NCBI GenBank assembly: GCA_016200385.1
Contig: JACQEV010000037.1
Span: forward strand, 1 to 5,306
DNA length: 5,306 nt
Direction of reading: 5' to 3'
DNA from: Candidatus Methylomirabilota bacterium
Lineage (GTDB): Bacteria; Methylomirabilota; Methylomirabilia; Methylomirabilales; Methylomirabilaceae
This document shows positions 4,353 to 5,306 of this stretch, piece by piece. The notes under the pieces were generated by a model, which saw nothing but the letters and a program-made list of their open reading frames with translations, was not told where the DNA came from and did no database searches. Position 1 is the first letter of the stretch, and each line of letters begins with the position of its first letter. The position numbers and the translations under genes are program-made.

Positions 4353-5306
4353 ATGATGATCAGACGGAAAGCTTTCTTGTTTATGTGGCTAACAATTTGT
4401 GTGAGCGGATGCACATTCCTTCGGGGAATGGTCAACCCAGACTATCATACTCAGCGGTATAAGAGCCATGTCTACGTTAAGCATGACAAACCACCGATTG
4501 AGAACTTCGTGCTTCGGAGCGAAGGCTTCGGAATCCCTTACTATGACCATCCTGATCTCTTTCAAGACGGTGTTAACCCCTCCCCGAATGACGGACTCGT
4601 GGATGTTTCTGTGATCGCCAGACCAGCGGATGAGTCTCCCCAGAAGGCATCACCTTTCATGCTCCAACTCAGCGAGAGAGCCCAGCAAGCTGTAGTGCAG
4701 AGTTTCGGCCAGCTTCAGGGTGACCGAAAGAATCTCTTGGGTCTCCTCCAGACGCTTCGGGAACGAGCGAAGGATGAGAAAGGACGACAGATCCCTGCTT
4801 TTGATCTAAAACAGAAGGTCGAGTTCGACATTGCAACAACCCTGAACAGTGGAACGGATACCGACAGGTTAGATTACGTCACAACCTATATTGCTCTTGA
4901 CGACGACTCGGCTAAATACTTTTCGTTCACAGATATCCAAGATGTGGAAAGAGAGGCGCAAGAGCTCATCATCGGGGAGATATCGAAATCAATCGCTGCA
5001 GGGGGGAAATTGGCCTTTCAGGGGGCAGCGACGCCAGCAGGAACTCCATCAGCAGAAGTCAGCGCGAATGTCACTGAAGGCTTCAGGAAGGAATTCCGCC
5101 AGCGCTTCATGGCGCGAACGGTCTCCATCGACGGGAAGAAAAAATACTTTCGGGTGACTCAACGGGCCACTCAGGAACATCCAATTGAGGGATTGAAACG
5201 ATATGTCCTTGCGTTAGCCATCAAACCATCCCTATCTAAAGATGCATTATTCACTCCTATGTTCAGTGATACTGACTCAGGAAAACTTGAAGGTCTTATG
5301 CGTGAC
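4353..5306 (+). CDS. Hypothetical lipoprotein, first 318 residues (3' end outside window)
   Basis: The frame is open from ATG 4353 to the right edge. Residues 1-20 are a lipoprotein signal peptide: MMIRRK, a hydrophobic core (AFLFMWLTICV) and lipobox VSGC with lipidated Cys20. Thr at +2 suggests the outer membrane. Residues 21-100 are polar, with many Tyr, His, Asp and Pro. Residues 103-143 look helical (MLQLSERAQQAVVQSFGQLQ). Residues 155-182 look like a beta hairpin (KVEFDIATTL; LDYVTTYIAL) carrying a TDTDRLDY turn, and residues 240-290 mix basic helix and strand. There are no catalytic motifs and no further transmembrane segment. A GAGG-type site (4337-4340) is 12 bases before ATG 4353, a little far; ATG 4356 is the alternative. 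Base composition is clearly more AT-rich than the amidase at the left. The role is unknown; a structural or assembly lipoprotein is conceivable. Confidence 0.85.
   Translation, partial: MMIRRKAFLFMWLTICVSGCTFLRGMVNPDYHTQRYKSHVYVKHDKPPIENFVLRSEGFGIPYYDHPDLFQDGVNPSPNDGLVDVSVIARPADESPQKASPFMLQLSERAQQAVVQSFGQLQGDRKNLLGLLQTLRERAKDEKGRQIPAFDLKQKVEFDIATTLNSGTDTDRLDYVTTYIALDDDSAKYFSFTDIQDVEREAQELIIGEISKSIAAGGKLAFQGAATPAGTPSAEVSANVTEGFRKEFRQRFMARTVSIDGKKKYFRVTQRATQEHPIEGLKRYVLALAIKPSLSKDALFTPMFSDTDSGKLEGLMRD

Noticed and set aside
4891..5157. 88-codon plus-strand frame inside the last lipoprotein gene
   Set aside because: It is an out-of-frame shadow, Arg/Ser/Gln-rich, within a continuous lipoprotein frame.
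1..5306. tRNA, rRNA, CRISPR array, transposase or intact insertion sequence
   Set aside because: I found no cloverleaf, no regularly spaced direct repeats, and no transposase motif or paired terminal repeats on either strand.

Overview
The window looks like chromosomal DNA of a Gram-negative bacterium. Three separate genes encode lipoproteins with clear lipoboxes whose +2 residue (Ala, Ala, Thr) would, by the E. coli rule, send them to the outer membrane. The left part is GC-rich and the right-hand 1.2 kb is visibly more AT-rich. The style of the lipoproteins, a degenerate 'TTGCGAGCGACGCGAAG'-type palindrome and the intrinsic terminator would fit Nitrospirota (Nitrospira-like) or a related environmental lineage. 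That placement is an impression, not a demonstrated assignment.

Layout. (1) Positions 1-1406, minus strand: the first 468 residues of an amidase-signature hydrolase. The K182/S257/S281 triad is intact, and a roughly 60-residue GatC/AtzG-like helical module plus an Ala/Pro/Glu-rich linker is fused to the N-terminus. The gene runs off the left edge. (2) 1407-1667: divergent intergenic region. (3) 1668-2297, plus: a 209-aa lipoprotein of unknown function. (4) 2298-2605: a decayed palindromic repeat, a probable sigma70-type promoter and a leader with a possible 34-codon peptide. (5) 2606-2989, plus: a glycine-zipper lipoprotein. (6) 3156-3613: a dead VapBC-type toxin-antitoxin locus. The antitoxin has a frameshift. 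The toxin has lost its N-terminal half and carries another frameshift. (7) 3614-4123: about 510 bases without a gene, holding a good promoter and a strong intrinsic terminator that together bound a transcript of about 130 nt, either a small RNA or an attenuated leader. (8) 4124-4315, plus: a 63-aa five-cysteine protein read from GTG. (9) From 4353 to the right edge, plus: the first 318 residues of a lipoprotein I cannot assign.

How the parts relate. The amidase is transcribed away from everything else. The three lipoproteins share no visible pathway. The 63-aa protein and the last lipoprotein are 37 bases apart on the same strand and may form an operon behind the 3826-3855 promoter and the 3940-3990 terminator. 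The least explained parts are this right-hand module (promoter, terminator, small Cys protein, lipoprotein) and the fused amidase. The clearest result is the frame-by-frame reconstruction of the broken toxin-antitoxin pair.
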